Source of the DNA: Tausonia pullulans
Taxonomy: Eukaryota; Basidiomycota; Tremellomycetes; Cystofilobasidiales; Mrakiaceae
Assembly (NCBI GenBank): GCA_951802195.1
Contig: OX637628.1
Span: forward strand, 186,001-250,000
Direction: 5' to 3'
Length of the DNA stretch: 64,000 bases
Within the stretch, counting starts at the first letter, position 1. The number at the start of each line of letters is the position of its first letter. The notes beneath the pieces are model-generated. The model was not told where the DNA came from. It worked only from the letters and a program-made list of their open reading frames with translations, and did no database searches. Shown one piece after another: positions 46,072 to 57,152 of the stretch. The position numbers and the translations under genes were made by a program.

Positions 46072-47598
46072 TCACTTATTCTTCTGCTCCTTCCCATCAA
46101 CCTGAGCGACCTTTTCCCATATACTCGGCCCTTTCGCCTCTCCCTTCCCCTTCCCAGACGACTTGTCTCCCTCTCCACTTCCTGTCTCCATTGCACCTCC
46201 CCATTCGACCTCTTCGTCCGCGAGCTCCCTCCATCCGCTCTCTCTCTCTCTCTGCTCCTCCGCTTCCTCCTCAGCGAGCATCGCCTCTCTTCCGCCGTCT
46301 ATCTCGAGGCTGCCGCTGCTGCTGTCTTCCGCTCCAAATGACGACGGCGGGTCTTGCATCTCCCGACGCTCACGATCGGGGTCGTACTTGCCATCGTCGT
46401 CCTGGAGCGGAGGGAGGCCTGTCTCAAGCCGGGCGTGTTCCTCAAGGCGACGCCCCGTCTCGTACTCCTCATCTGTAAGCGGGTAAAGGTCGTCGTCGTT
46501 CTCGTTAAGGCGCGCGTCATCCTCGCCCTCGTCGATATCGACGTTGTCGTCATCTTCCCGGTCGAAACCACTTCGACGACGGTCGTATTCGTCGTCATCT
46601 TCGTTCTCTTCGTCGTAGCGGAGAGCTCGCATAATCTCTTCCTCCGTTTTGTCGTCTTCGTTATCTGTTGAGAGATGGCGCGTCAGCAATGACACCTGGG
46701 CAAGTGATCGACACCGCGCATCTCCTCCCGCTCCTTCGTTGCAATGGAATTGAGCGGATCCCAACCATCACATCTCTCCGGAACAGACATGCATACAGGC
46801 CCATGTCGTGACTCACAGCGATTCGAGCCCCATGCCCCTGCAGTCCCATCGTCTTCCCTCGGCTGAATTACAAATAGGCCGTCGCCCTCCTCAATAATCT
46901 CGCCTTGCTCGAACTCGGCTTGTTGAATTATCCCGTCGCACGGAGCCTTGATGGGCGTTCGAATGCGCTGTCTCATGGAGCAAGTGAATGTGTCAGTGAA
47001 CGGACCAGCTGGCGCACTCCAACCACGCACGTAAGTCGTCTCGACATAGCCAATCGTATCCCCCATTCGGACGCGGTCACCGACAATCTTGGAAACAGGA
47101 TCCAGGCGATGCTCAATCTCGGACTTGGCTGGGTCTGGGGGGGCTGAGGGAGTAAATTGGAGGTGCTGAAAGTTGGAATGGGGGGGGGGGGGGGGAGGGG
47201 GGTGTTAGAGTGGAGCTGCTTGGCCTGTTAGGAGGAGAGGAGCATACTATAACAGTTTGCTGGATTTCGCCTGAAAGGGGAAGTGAAAGGCGGTACGTCA
47301 AGATGCGCTGAAGGACAGACGAGGGGACGAAATGACGGGGCGCGGGGGCGGGGGGAATAACGAAAACATCGCGACGACTGACGGAAGGAGACTGCGTAAC
47401 GCCGGACAGGGATACGTAGAGCAAATGGGGGGGCAAGATACCTAAATTGGATGACTTGAAGTCAGTCTCTTGGAAGGAAAGAGCACAAGTCATCGGCTCG
47501 TACGAGCGGGAGGACAAGCGCGTTCAGAAGTGCCCGAGAAGGACGCACAGGGGGCAGGTCTGGAGCGACTTGGACGCGACTCGGACAAGTAGACGCAT
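46072..47598 (-). CDS. Mitochondrial lipoyl/biotinyl-like domain protein, no attachment lysine
   Basis: Exons 47598-47549 and 47441-47383 give a presequence-like N-terminus (MRLLVRVASKSLQTCPLYLA, then FALRIPVRRYAVSFR) rich in Arg and lacking acids. Exon 47270-47248 adds EIQQTVI, then HLQFTPSAPPDPAK. The hammerhead fold follows: SKIVGDRVRMGDTIGYVETT and RIRTPIKAPCDGIIQQAEF, then GEIIEEGDGLFVIQ. In lipoyl (E-T-D-K-A) and biotinyl (A-M-K-M) domains the turn carries the modified lysine. Here the turn reads V-E-T-T-Y, so no cofactor can be attached there. A C-terminal ~200 residues are highly acidic (DEENEDDDEYDRRRSGFDRE) and end SIWEKVAQVDGKEQKNK. Plant BADC proteins are a precedent for lysine-less biotinyl folds acting as regulators; a similar role here is inference. 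The N-terminal exon chain is my own best fit. Confidence 0.7.
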
Positions 47599-48546
47599 AG
47601 GAAGTGATGGGTGGATGAGTTATTGGTTGGGCTGAAAGGTTGTGGAGATGGTAGTTGAGGGGAGATGCGGGAGAGATGGCCTGTCGTACTTGTCGGAAAG
47701 CGCCGAAGCTGGTGGCCCTGTAGCCCAGTAACAGAGTCAGGTGGTTGTCAAGGAGTTCGTGCATCCCCCTTTGTCTGCGTTGTCTGTCTTTGTTACATTC
47801 CATATATTGGTCCACCCACGACTTATAGGTACACCGACCATATTCAATGGGAGGAAACGGAGGAGGGGAGAAAGACACGCTTCCGAAAGAGGTGAGATGG
47901 CACAATGAATGAAGAGGATATAATGGAGAGGATATAATGGAGAGGGGGGAAGGGAAGACAGAAAGATGTGTAAGGGAGAGAGTAAGAGAGGAGAGCTAGA
48001 GAGGAGAGCTAGAGAGGAGAGCTAGATGGAGGAAGAAGAGGACGGAGGAGGGAAGATGAAAACAAGGAGGACACCAGGAATGCACTCGCCCCTACGGCCA
48101 TCTACCCCTTTCACGACCAAAACACCCAGAGGAAGTTTTTGATCTTTTTTTTTCAGTAGTATTATGCTCAGTTCTATCCTCTCGGACGCAACTGATAGAG
48201 AGGGAAATAGAGGAGGGGTCGCGTGGGCGACTCTTCCCTGGAGGTGGCGGGCTAGGTCCTGAGGTGCAGAAAGTGGAAGTCAGTGGGATAGGGCCTCTCG
48301 AATTCGAACCGGCACCCTGATGCATCGTGCTACGACAGCTAGAGAAGTTTTTGGCCAATTCTTTTTGTACTACGTAGAGGTAAGAGGGGGGCATTTTGTA
48401 TATATATTTTGTATTCAAGTCATGAGTTATACATAGAGAACGAGGTAACCCTATGAGAGATGGTGAAACCGGGGATGGTGGTTACTCTATGCCCAAATAT
48501 AGCTCCTAAAACGGATGACTTCCAAAATAGAGTATTATTCTCGCAA
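47599..48546. other. Gene-free spacer with short tandem repeats
   Basis: 948 bases upstream of the lipoyl-like gene. It contains two copies of a gaggatataatgga-type unit (about 47914-47944) and the 13-bp repeat at 47986. A B-box-like motif at 48300-48312 was examined and rejected as a tRNA. Confidence 0.45.
47986..48024. repeat. Three-copy 13-bp tandem repeat
   Basis: Three perfect copies of gagaggagagcta, head to tail, in purine-rich intergenic DNA. Confidence 0.85.
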
Positions 48547-48618
48547 GGATGTGTCGTATAGTGGTTATTATTCAAGATTTCCATTCTTGAGACAGGTGTT
48601 CGATTCACCTCACATTCA
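48547..48618 (+). tRNA. tRNA-Gly (anticodon UCC), intronless
   Basis: A 72-nt cloverleaf folds by eye. Acceptor stem GGATGTG pairs with CACATTC (one G-U) and the discriminator is A. The D arm is GTA/TAT with loop TAGTGGTTAT. Anticodon stem CAAGA/TCTTG is perfect with loop TTTCCAT, anticodon TCC, reading GGA glycine codons. T stem AGGTG/CACCT is perfect with loop TTCGATT, a good B box. The CCA end is not encoded, as expected in eukaryotes. A T6 run directly after the gene (from 48621) fits RNA polymerase III termination. Confidence 0.88.
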
Positions 48619-51462
48619 TATTTTTTCCTCACCTCAAACTGTGGACAGCAAGGCGATTACGGAGCGTTGTTTGCGATTTCTTCTAGCATTTCCATTTTTC
48701 TGCACCTCGATAGAGTCTAGTCATCATTGTATCTCCCGATCCCTGTTGAATGTCAGCTGGAATGAGTGAGTGAGCAGCGTTCGGAGAGGCAGACCTTTCA
48801 AACCGAGAACAGAGTACTAGCAGCCTGATGGCACCCAAAAAGCTATATAACATATTTCTTCGGTCCAAGCCTAGATGAATCAAGAGGTCGATGAAACACG
48901 ACTTCGATAAAGACAAACAGAGGTGGGTGCACGAACACACGACGACACGACACCGTCACGAGCCAGTAGCTTATTCTTGCTTCAACCAATCCGAGGGCAA
49001 AGGAACAATCGAGCAGAAAGGAAGGGGAGATGATGTCTAATGGCAGAAAGTGAGACGGATCGTGAGTCCGGCCGCACCGTCAAGGGGACGCTGGGACAGG
49101 TCACATCAGATACATAGGGCCTGTCTCCCTGACCCCTTTGCACACCAGCTCTCGTAGGCCGTCTTGTATGGGCCTACCCCGACTTCCCTCGTGATGTAAA
49201 GCCGTCGCTTTGAAAGGTCGTCGTTGGGGTCGGTGGTAGACTGGCCCAAGGATCAAAGGCTGAGGAGGATGGGCGAGAGGGGCATCAGGGTAGGAGTGAA
49301 ACTGAAGTATGGAGGTGGGACGGGCTCACTTTGAGGTATTGGGCAGGTTTGTCGAGTCCAAGTAATGACCAGATTGCAGAAGCAAGGTTCACGATGAACT
49401 GAGCGATTTACGACGAGGGGCAAGAACAAGGGATGGGACGAGAAGGATGAGACAGCAAAGAGTGCGGGACAGATGTGACAAAACAAGGAACGAAGAAATC
49501 GAATCGTTGAGTGGGCAAGGGAAAGGCTACACCGGCGTCCAGTAGGCCAGGCGCAGGGCCGAGGTGGCAAATCCGCGAGGTTTTGACAATCGGCTCCGCC
49601 CAAGGCGGGAAATATACTCAAGTACATTGTTGAGACCCGTGAAGTATGGTAGGGTTTCGTCGCTCCAGAGCGGTCTGCCTCGCTTGTCCGTCGGTAAGTC
49701 GAAGTAGACGGCACACCTCAGCCGAGGGAACTCGACCTTGCCGATCGCCAGCAAGTTGCGAGGCGGCCATTCGAACGTAAACTAGTCGCCTCGACCACCT
49801 CTCATGTGAGGAACGGAGTTCATGCTGTAACCATTTCGACATGTGACCCGGGAAAAGGCACTAAAACAGGACCTCAATAGACCAATCGCACGAAAATAAG
49901 TAGCCAAAGGCGAAACAGGAGCGTGCTCCTGACATTTCAACATCGCTCCGCGAGATCTTATGGTATTAGTTAGGCTACAGAAGGGATCATCGCCGTTGAG
50001 CGGGGTCCGATTTCCTTGTCGTCTGAATCAGCACCACCTCGGCGCAGGCCCACCGTCTGACGCTCTCTGGTCTGTCTGTAGGGAGGCCATATGTCTGACA
50101 AAGAAATGTCCGCCAATCCCCCGGTCTCAAGAGGGTGGAGGGCTGCCAAAAGAGAGGAAGGAAACCGAAGGTGAGGTTGCTGATCAAGCGCTAAGATGGA
50201 GGAGCTGGACGGCGGTCCCGTGTTATAGATAGTGCTATCAGAGATGGTCCGAGGATGATGTCCATTCGCCCCAGCTACCCGAAAAAAAGGATGAAAATGT
50301 AAGCCTCGGTGAAACATAACCGATCGCTCACTTAGTGCAACTAGGGTCCCGACTCGACCGGAGAGGTTGGATGCAAAGAGCTGAGAGCTTATACAGGACG
50401 GAGCACCGGATGCGGGAGAATCGTCACTGCCTGTGAGCGATGTTGAGCGCGCGCACGGCAAAGAGGGGCCAAGATGATTCAAGAGCAAGCAAGCTGCGGA
50501 AAGCGGGGACGGATCTCAGGAACGATCTCCTTTCGTTCATCTCTGACAGATTGCTGAGAGGTAGAGGGGAAAGACTGAATCGACTCCGCTCTACCTGAAA
50601 GGCTCGATCGAGGTCTCGGTCTCTTTCTCCGCCGAGGTCTGCCGTCATAAATCAGCTGGAAGTCAGGGTATCAAATTTCGTCTGTCCTTGTGTCCTTATC
50701 ACAGCGATTATTCAAGAGGAGAGACAGAACCTGAGCAGAAGAAGCTCCCGTTTTCGATGCGCGCAGTTGATGTGATATCGGTTGCACAAGGGTTCCTTGT
50801 TGTATCCTGTCCTCTCCCCTCCTCCTCCCTCCGCTCTTCCTACTATTGACATCCTTCCCTCTTATGCCCTCCTCCTCTCCATCTGTACACTCCCCTCTCC
50901 TCCCTCCCTAGCTAGATTCTCTCTCCCCTTCCTCCCTCTCGCCGTCTCAAAGGGTTATGCCGTCCTCTACGCTTGATCCATGACTTGTATACAAAAAGAA
51001 ATCACGATCCAACTAAGTATGCCATTCACGAGTCAAGCGCTCGTGCAAGCCTCGCCAGCACCAACGCTTTATCCGGAGGGGGAAGAACGGCTGAAAGCGC
51101 CTTCTTTGGAAAGAAATCACATATGTAGAATTGTGGCTGGCGGAGGACAGGGTGACAGGGGAAGTAGCACTATGGTGGAGGCGAGCTGCCGGTTAGAGCC
51201 AAGTGCGTCGCAAGCCGCCTCCATGTCGTCGGCGTGGAGGCCGCGCCCTTCCCTCGCGCTTTCCTCCCTCCTCACTTCGAAAGCGAGGCGAAGCATTATC
51301 CCGACTGCCACTACCCACATCCCAGACACAGCCTCTCCCACTCCCCGCATATCTTGCCTTCCCCACCCCCGCTTCGCCGCTGAAGGGCGCATACACCCAC
51401 ATACCCATCTTCGCCTTCCTTTCCCCTCCGCCCTCATCCTCGAACGACGGCTTGCCGGCGAC
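48619..51462. other. 2.8 kb gene-poor region
   Basis: No convincing complete gene lies between the tRNA and the Zn2Cys6 factor. The only coding-like piece is the short frame at 49527-49778. The last 500 bases (50800-51460) are pyrimidine-rich and probably belong to the 5' UTR and promoter of the Zn2Cys6 gene. Confidence 0.45.
49527..49778 (-). pseudogene. Possible terminal exon or gene relic
   Basis: A frame beginning right after a possible acceptor (ctag) reads FTFEWPPRNLLAIGKVEFPR, LRCAVYFDLPTDKRGRPLW, SDETLPYFTGLNNVLEYISR and ends ALRLAYWTPV-stop. The composition is that of a globular protein and unlike the Ser/Arg-rich shadows around it. I find no upstream exon or ATG that completes a gene, and I do not recognise the family. 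It could be the end of a small gene or a relic. Confidence 0.25.
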
Positions 51463-54400
51463 ATGTCAGACTCGGAAGACCTTCGCGAGATTAATGCCGA
51501 CGACATCCCCGGGGGCGCTGAGTCCCAGGCGGACAAGCGACGCCGGATTCAACGGGCGTGTGTGAGTCCTGGCCCTCGAAGGAGGAGGGGCAGCAGGAGT
51601 TGCGAAGCATGCGGGCAAGGTCTCTTCTGCCTGCCTGCCTTCAGACACGCGGCGACGGCGGCTGCCGTCCCTTGAGTACTTCGGCTTGGCCAGCGGGGCC
51701 GTCTGCTGGTGTCTCGCTTCCCTCCTCTTTCGATCCCCAGTAATCGAGCCAGTGTCTCCGCTGACGTCGTACGATCCCGTTCTTCGGCCGTGTCGCGCTT
51801 TCTCATTGCCTAGGATGCCTGCCGCAGGAAGAAGGTGAGCAACCTCCTCTCCTTGTCTCGCCTTTCCTACCTCGGGGATCAGTCCTGCCCGAGGACTGAC
51901 TACTTCCCCGCACCACCGACCCCGCGGCTCACCGCCTGCCGGCTTGCTTGCTAACACCTGTCCACTTTGCCTTTCCGATCCGCAGATCAAGTGCGACGGC
52001 GGCCAAACAGCCGATGGTATCTGCACGAGCTGCCGACAGCTCAAGCTCTCGTGCCAATACGTTGAAGTCGCCAAGAAGCGCGGTCCAGTGCGTCCTCCCT
52101 CTTCCTGCTGTCTGACGTGCTTCGATGGCCAGCGGGGAGCCGAGGCCGCGCGTCGAGTCTAAACCGGCGTTCCAACTGCCGCCCGCTGCACGCTGAAGGA
52201 CGCTGACTGTCCGCGGACACTCACCATCCTATTTCGCCTCTGTCTTCGCGTCTTTCTCATCAGCCCAAAGGGTCCGTCGGTTTGGCTCCCCGATCGTCTG
52301 TTCATTTGATTTTGCCGGCTAACAGCCTGTTGTGTTCTCTCTTTAGATACATCGAGTCGGTCGAGAACCGACTCGCGCGGATGGAGCGTCTCCTCACTCG
52401 GGTGCGTGTCTGCGTCTCCTGTCGTCCCGGTTGGCCTGTCTCTTCCATCCTGGAGGCGGGTTTTTGCCTCCCCCTTCCTCCAGCTGTCTCTTCAGTATAT
52501 CGTCGGGCTGGGTGTGTGCATGCTTCACTCACACATTCAAATCTCCCTCTCCGTCGCTCGTCACAGCTCGCTCCCGGCTCAGACTTCACCGCAGAGCTTG
52601 GCGCCCGGATCGACCGTGTGACGTTCGATCTTGAGGCCCACAAGGCGGCCGAGCCCCAGAATGCGCTCTCCGCCCGGTCTTCTCGCCAGCAGTCACCCAC
52701 TCAAGCTGCCATAACGGCCCATGGTGGGTCCTGCAGCAGCAATCACGTCAGTCAGAGCTATGCGGGCAGCCCCGCCGGGTCGAGCGCCAACTGCGCGTCG
52801 GACCAGCCGATCAAGCCCTGGGAGCAGGAGGACGCGGCCGCCGAGGGCGACGTCGACGAGGACGCCGAGGACGAGATCGCGTTTATTAGACGGATCAAAC
52901 AGCTCCACGTGGAGACTATTTCGAATGAGAAGACGCCTCCGTTCATGGGACCCGTTCGTCTCTTGCTTTGCGCGCCCTACTTCTCCCTTTGTGCTGAATA
53001 TATTGCGATACCCCGCAGTCATCTGGCATCAAGCTTCTCGAGACCCTTCAGGACTACAGAACCGGGATGGCTCCGGGGGGAGAGAGGGGTGCTGGCGTGG
53101 CGTCACTCTTCAAGGATTTAAACGCAAACCGCCGTCGTCAGTACTCGCTGCACTCATTTGACAGCCGGCGCTATGCTAACCAACGCTGCCATTCCTCTCA
53201 GGCATCTTCTGGGACCGTCCTTCATGGGAAAACGTTACGTTTGAATGCCTCAACCACAGCTTGAAGCGGGAGGCTTCCTCAACCTGGCCTTCCCCTGCGC
53301 TTGCGACCCAGCTCATCGACAATTACTTCAATCATGAGAACAGTGAGTTCCGGTGTTTGCTTAGGCCAAGCGACGCGTCTGACCTGACCGCTAACCGATC
53401 CACACCATTGACTTGCAGTTATCCTGCCCCTCCTCCACCGACCTATCTTCGAGCGTGAGTTCGCCTCGGGTCTGGCAGAGACGGACAAGAACTTCCGGAG
53501 TCTCTGCTTCACGGTCTTCGCCCATGGTTCTCGCGTGAGCGACGACCCAGAGGTCTTCCTTAAAGACACCTCTCCGGAGCTCAAGGTTTACTCGCGCGGC
53601 TGGCCATGGATGAATGAGCTCTTCAAAATCGACAAATCTTGGGACGACTCCTCGGTGTATGTACCTCCGATTCGACCATCTCGAGCGATTCGACATTCTC
53701 GAGCGATTCGACATTCTCGAGCGATTCGACATTCTCGAGCGATTCGAGGAGCTGAAGAAGCGCGTTCTTTTTCGCCGCTAGACTTCACGAACTCCAATGC
53801 ATCGTGGTGAGCACGAGTCCGGGCACGGATGCAGTCACTTCACTCCTTGACGACATGCTGATGTCCCAGTTATCTACGCTTTCTCCAGCTTGCAGCCTCT
53901 TTTCTCCAGGGCAGCTCCCACCCTCGAGCATGCTGGACCATGATTGGCCTTGGCATTCGCGCTGTTTTCGTGAGCCTCCAGCTTTTACGCGACTTGATCT
54001 CTCTGTTGTTTGGTTTCACTAAATCGTCTCGTCTGCCCGCACACGCGGTTCTATATCAACATTACCCTCTTGCAAGGATGCTGGTCTCCACCGACGACAC
54101 ATTGTCCAGGCGATGCCCCCCGCCGAGTGCGAGCTGTCTAAACGGGTTTTCTGGTCCGTCGCACCGACCTGACAGCCTCTTCTCCGGGCTGACCCCTCTT
54201 TCCACGTCAATTAGGTGCCTGTACCAGCTCGACCGTGCGACGGCGTCGGTCATGGGAAGGCCTGTCTGCCTTCACGACGAAGAGTGCGCTCTCATTTTTC
54301 CTCCGCTCCCCGTATGTTCGGTTGTCTCTGACGTGGTCTCCGTTGCTGGTTCATTGTACAGTCACGACATTGACTACCCGCGAGTTGACTTGCCTCTTGC

Positions 54401-56865
54401 CCTCTCTGCTTCTCTGTTACGAACGGCCAAAGGCTAACGGGTGCTCGTTTCTCCGTTATTATCCTCAGGCTCAACGTCGACGACGAGTTTTGGGAGGTTG
54501 ACGAACCGGCGCAGCAGTTCAAGCAGCCTGACGATCAGCCCTCCAAGATTGCTGGCTTTATCGCACTCCTCAAGCTCTCCCAGATCACAGGCTACTGCAT
54601 CCGCACTGTCGTGAGTTGACCTTCGTCTGGTTTCTATTCTGTGATTCCCCATGTGCTCGCACGCCTCTCAAACAATGCTCGTTTACCCTTAGTACGCCAT
54701 CAACAAGGGCCGGATTAGTCTCAACACCGTTGAGGCCCAACAGCACACTGTTGCCGAGCTTGATAGTGCGCTTAATGCCTGGCTCGACCAGCTGCCGTCT
54801 CAGTAAGCTCTTCGCCACGGCGACCACCCAGTAGGACGACGCCTCTGACCTGTAATGTTCTTCCTCTCGTCAGCCTTAAGTGGGACCCGCATCATTCGCA
54901 CGACACCTGGTTTCTACAATCAGCTATGTGTTACAGCGTCTACTATGCCGCTCAGGTTCATCCCTTAGCTCGCTACTCATCCTCTGCCCCGCCGTTGATT
55001 GAAGCCCGATCTTCGTCCTCAGATCTTTGTCCACAGGCCATTTATCCCCTCGTCGACGCGGCCCTCGCGGATAGGCTTCCCCTCGCTCGCCATCTGTACC
55101 AATGCGGCCCGCAGCGGCGCCCACATCATCGATGTCGCCCGGAAGCGGAAAGGCTTCAGCGGCATCATGGAGCTGCCTACGCTGGGAGTGGTCTTCAGTG
55201 AGTGGTACCCTCGCCCTGTCTCTTCTTACCGTCCTGCTGTCCGCTGAGTGTTATTTTCCATTCAGCTTTCGGAATCGTTCTCCTCCTCAACGTCTGGGGC
55301 GGATCCAAGAATGGTAGCGTCGGCGATCCAAACAGGGCGTACGTGACCTTCACCCGGCACCGTTCGACGAATTCAGACCGGAGACGCTGATGAACGTATT
55401 TGCATCTTCCTCCTCTTCAATATCAGCATCAAGGATGTCAGCCGACTGCTCGACTTGCTTAGTCAGACGGAGAATCGATTCTTGCTCGCCGGAAAGCTGA
55501 AGTTAGTAGGCTCGTCTTCAATTAAGTGTGAACACGGATCTCATCGACGGAGTGGAGCCTTTCTTTCTTCCAGAGACATCCTTCTCCAGCTCTCTTCACA
55601 GGGCAATATGCCTGTCCAGCCAGTTCAGTCGTCATCCAAGCGGACCCGCGAGGGCGTCTCGCGCGACACCGAGTCGGCTTCCCCGACGTCTGTCATCCTC
55701 GACCGGAACATCCGAGAGCAGCCTGGTCCCCTGCCCGTGGATCCGTCGACGCATAGCAATCATCACTCGCAGCGCAAGCCCTCGGGAAGTCGGTCCAAGA
55801 AGAACTCGATCGGCTCCATCGCTAGGCCATCGCATCAACAGCAGTTGATTGATTCGAACCGGTCGGCTTCGATGTCGTCCTCGATGAGCAGTACGGCCCC
55901 TTCGTACGACGCCGATGTGCCGCCTACTCCTCGTCCCGCGCCTCCTTCGCAGTATGCCACATTCGGGGCCCCTCCTCTCTCTATGTCGAGCGGCGGCCCT
56001 AACGGCAACAACGGGGTCGGTGGCTTTCCCACAGCGGCTACGTTCGGCGGCGCAGCGGGCATGCAGCCTTTCCCGACCGACCCGGCGGGTAACGTTACGA
56101 TTCCCGCCTGGGCCCTGGCTTCCCTTACATCGCAGACCGGGTCCGAGGAGTCGAACGCTTTTTTCAGTTCGCTCTCGATGATGCAGGGGCTTGGGACAAC
56201 ACCGGGCGGGTTTAACATACCTAACCAGCAACAGCAACAGCAACAGAGCAGTGTCGGAGGGTCTCAGCCCTCGAGCGACCACCAGCAGCCGCCGTCGTAC
56301 TTTAACCCGGTGCACTTCCCAGTCGCGCAGCACGTTGGTCCGAAAGTCTCAGATCGCATCTTCGCCAGCAACGGCCATGGCAGAAGCGCTGACGTCTTTG
56401 TCGGCGGTCCCGGCGGTGATGGCCAGACATTGAACAACTCTTCCTTGAGCTCGTATGGCCCGGACTCGAACTCAACCACGACTGCGACTGGAAATTTCTC
56501 GACGCCAGCGCCTCAGTCCGGTTCATCGTCCTCATTCTCGGGGACCCAGCCAAGCCCTGGCTCTCAGGAATGGGATTCGGCAGCGCTCGGCCAGCTTGGG
56601 ATGGACGGCCTGCAAACGGAAGAGTACTTCCCAGACGGCTTTGGGTGAGCCCCACAGCGATACCCTTTGCGTTTCGACTACTTGGTACTGACAGGCTGTT
56701 TTCGCCCGTTTCAACAGCATCAACGACTGGTCTGCCGCCGTATTCAACAACGGCTTCACTCAAGGCTTCGCGACTCCGAACGACGGCAGCGGTGGCCCGT
56801 TGTCCCACAACAGCCAGAACGGTTACAGCACTGGTGGTCCCTCATCCAATGCACAGTGCTACTAG
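51463..56865 (+). CDS. Zn2Cys6 fungal-specific transcription factor
   Basis: The ATG at 51463 gives MSDSEDLREINADDIPGG, a basic patch (KRRRIQ), then the binuclear cluster RACDACRRKKIKC and GICTSCRQLKLSCQY: six cysteines spaced C-x2-C-x6-C-x9-C-x2-C-x6-C. The linker KKRGPPKGYIESVENRLARM leads into a dimerisation coil; an 8-nt exon at 52264 supplies P-K-G. The fungal_trans middle homology region follows: ILPLLHRPIFEREFASGLAE, LCFTVFAHGSRVSDDPEVFL, LAASFLQGSSHPRACWTMIG, MGRPVCLHDED, AINKGRISLNTVEA, LDQLPSHLKWDPHH and SGIMELPTLGVVF. The C-terminal third (56000 onward) is Ser/Gly/Gln-rich, a plausible activation domain. The RGPPKGY linker resembles the XlnR/RGT1/FacB side of the family; the target pathway cannot be read from sequence. 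About 17 exons; an intron holds an 18-bp minisatellite. Confidence 0.9.
52264..52271 (+). other. 8-nt micro-exon of the Zn2Cys6 gene
   Basis: CCCAAAGG between acceptor ...catcag and donor gtccgt gives P-K-G in the conserved RGPPKGYIE linker, joining GGTCCA upstream to ATACATCGAG downstream. Confidence 0.8.
53668..53739 (+). repeat. Four-copy 18-bp minisatellite inside an intron
   Basis: Four direct copies of cgattcgacattctcgag; the first differs slightly (accatc for acattc). They lie within the 125-nt intron 53657-53781 of the Zn2Cys6 gene and make up more than half of it. Confidence 0.9.
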
Positions 56866-57152
56866 ATATTGATTCTTTTCTCGTCTATCCGTCTTTGATA
56901 CAACCTATACGCCAACACCCGGTCTTGCGACTTCATTTAGTGCGCATTAGTCGACGACGAACCCTGTCTCTATATCTGTCTCTTCTCTTAATTTCGCTGT
57001 CTCCTCTTTTCTAACCGCCTTCCATGTTCTTTGTGCGTCTCCCGCTCTCTTTCACAACCCTCTTAGCCCGTTTCGCCTTTCGCCTTCTCTCTTCGTCGTG
57101 TGGCTTTACATATGATCTTCCGTATCATCTAGATCCGCCCTTCTCCCTCAAA

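Noticed and set aside
48291-48330. Possible second tRNA on the minus strand (B-box-like GGTTCGAATTC)
   Set aside because: The T stem does not pair beyond three bases and no matching acceptor or anticodon stem could be built. The match comes from a short palindrome around ttcgaa.
49970-50648. Minus-strand open frames between the tRNA and the Zn2Cys6 gene
   Set aside because: Low-complexity translation, several competing frames, no ATG or splice chain giving a coherent protein.
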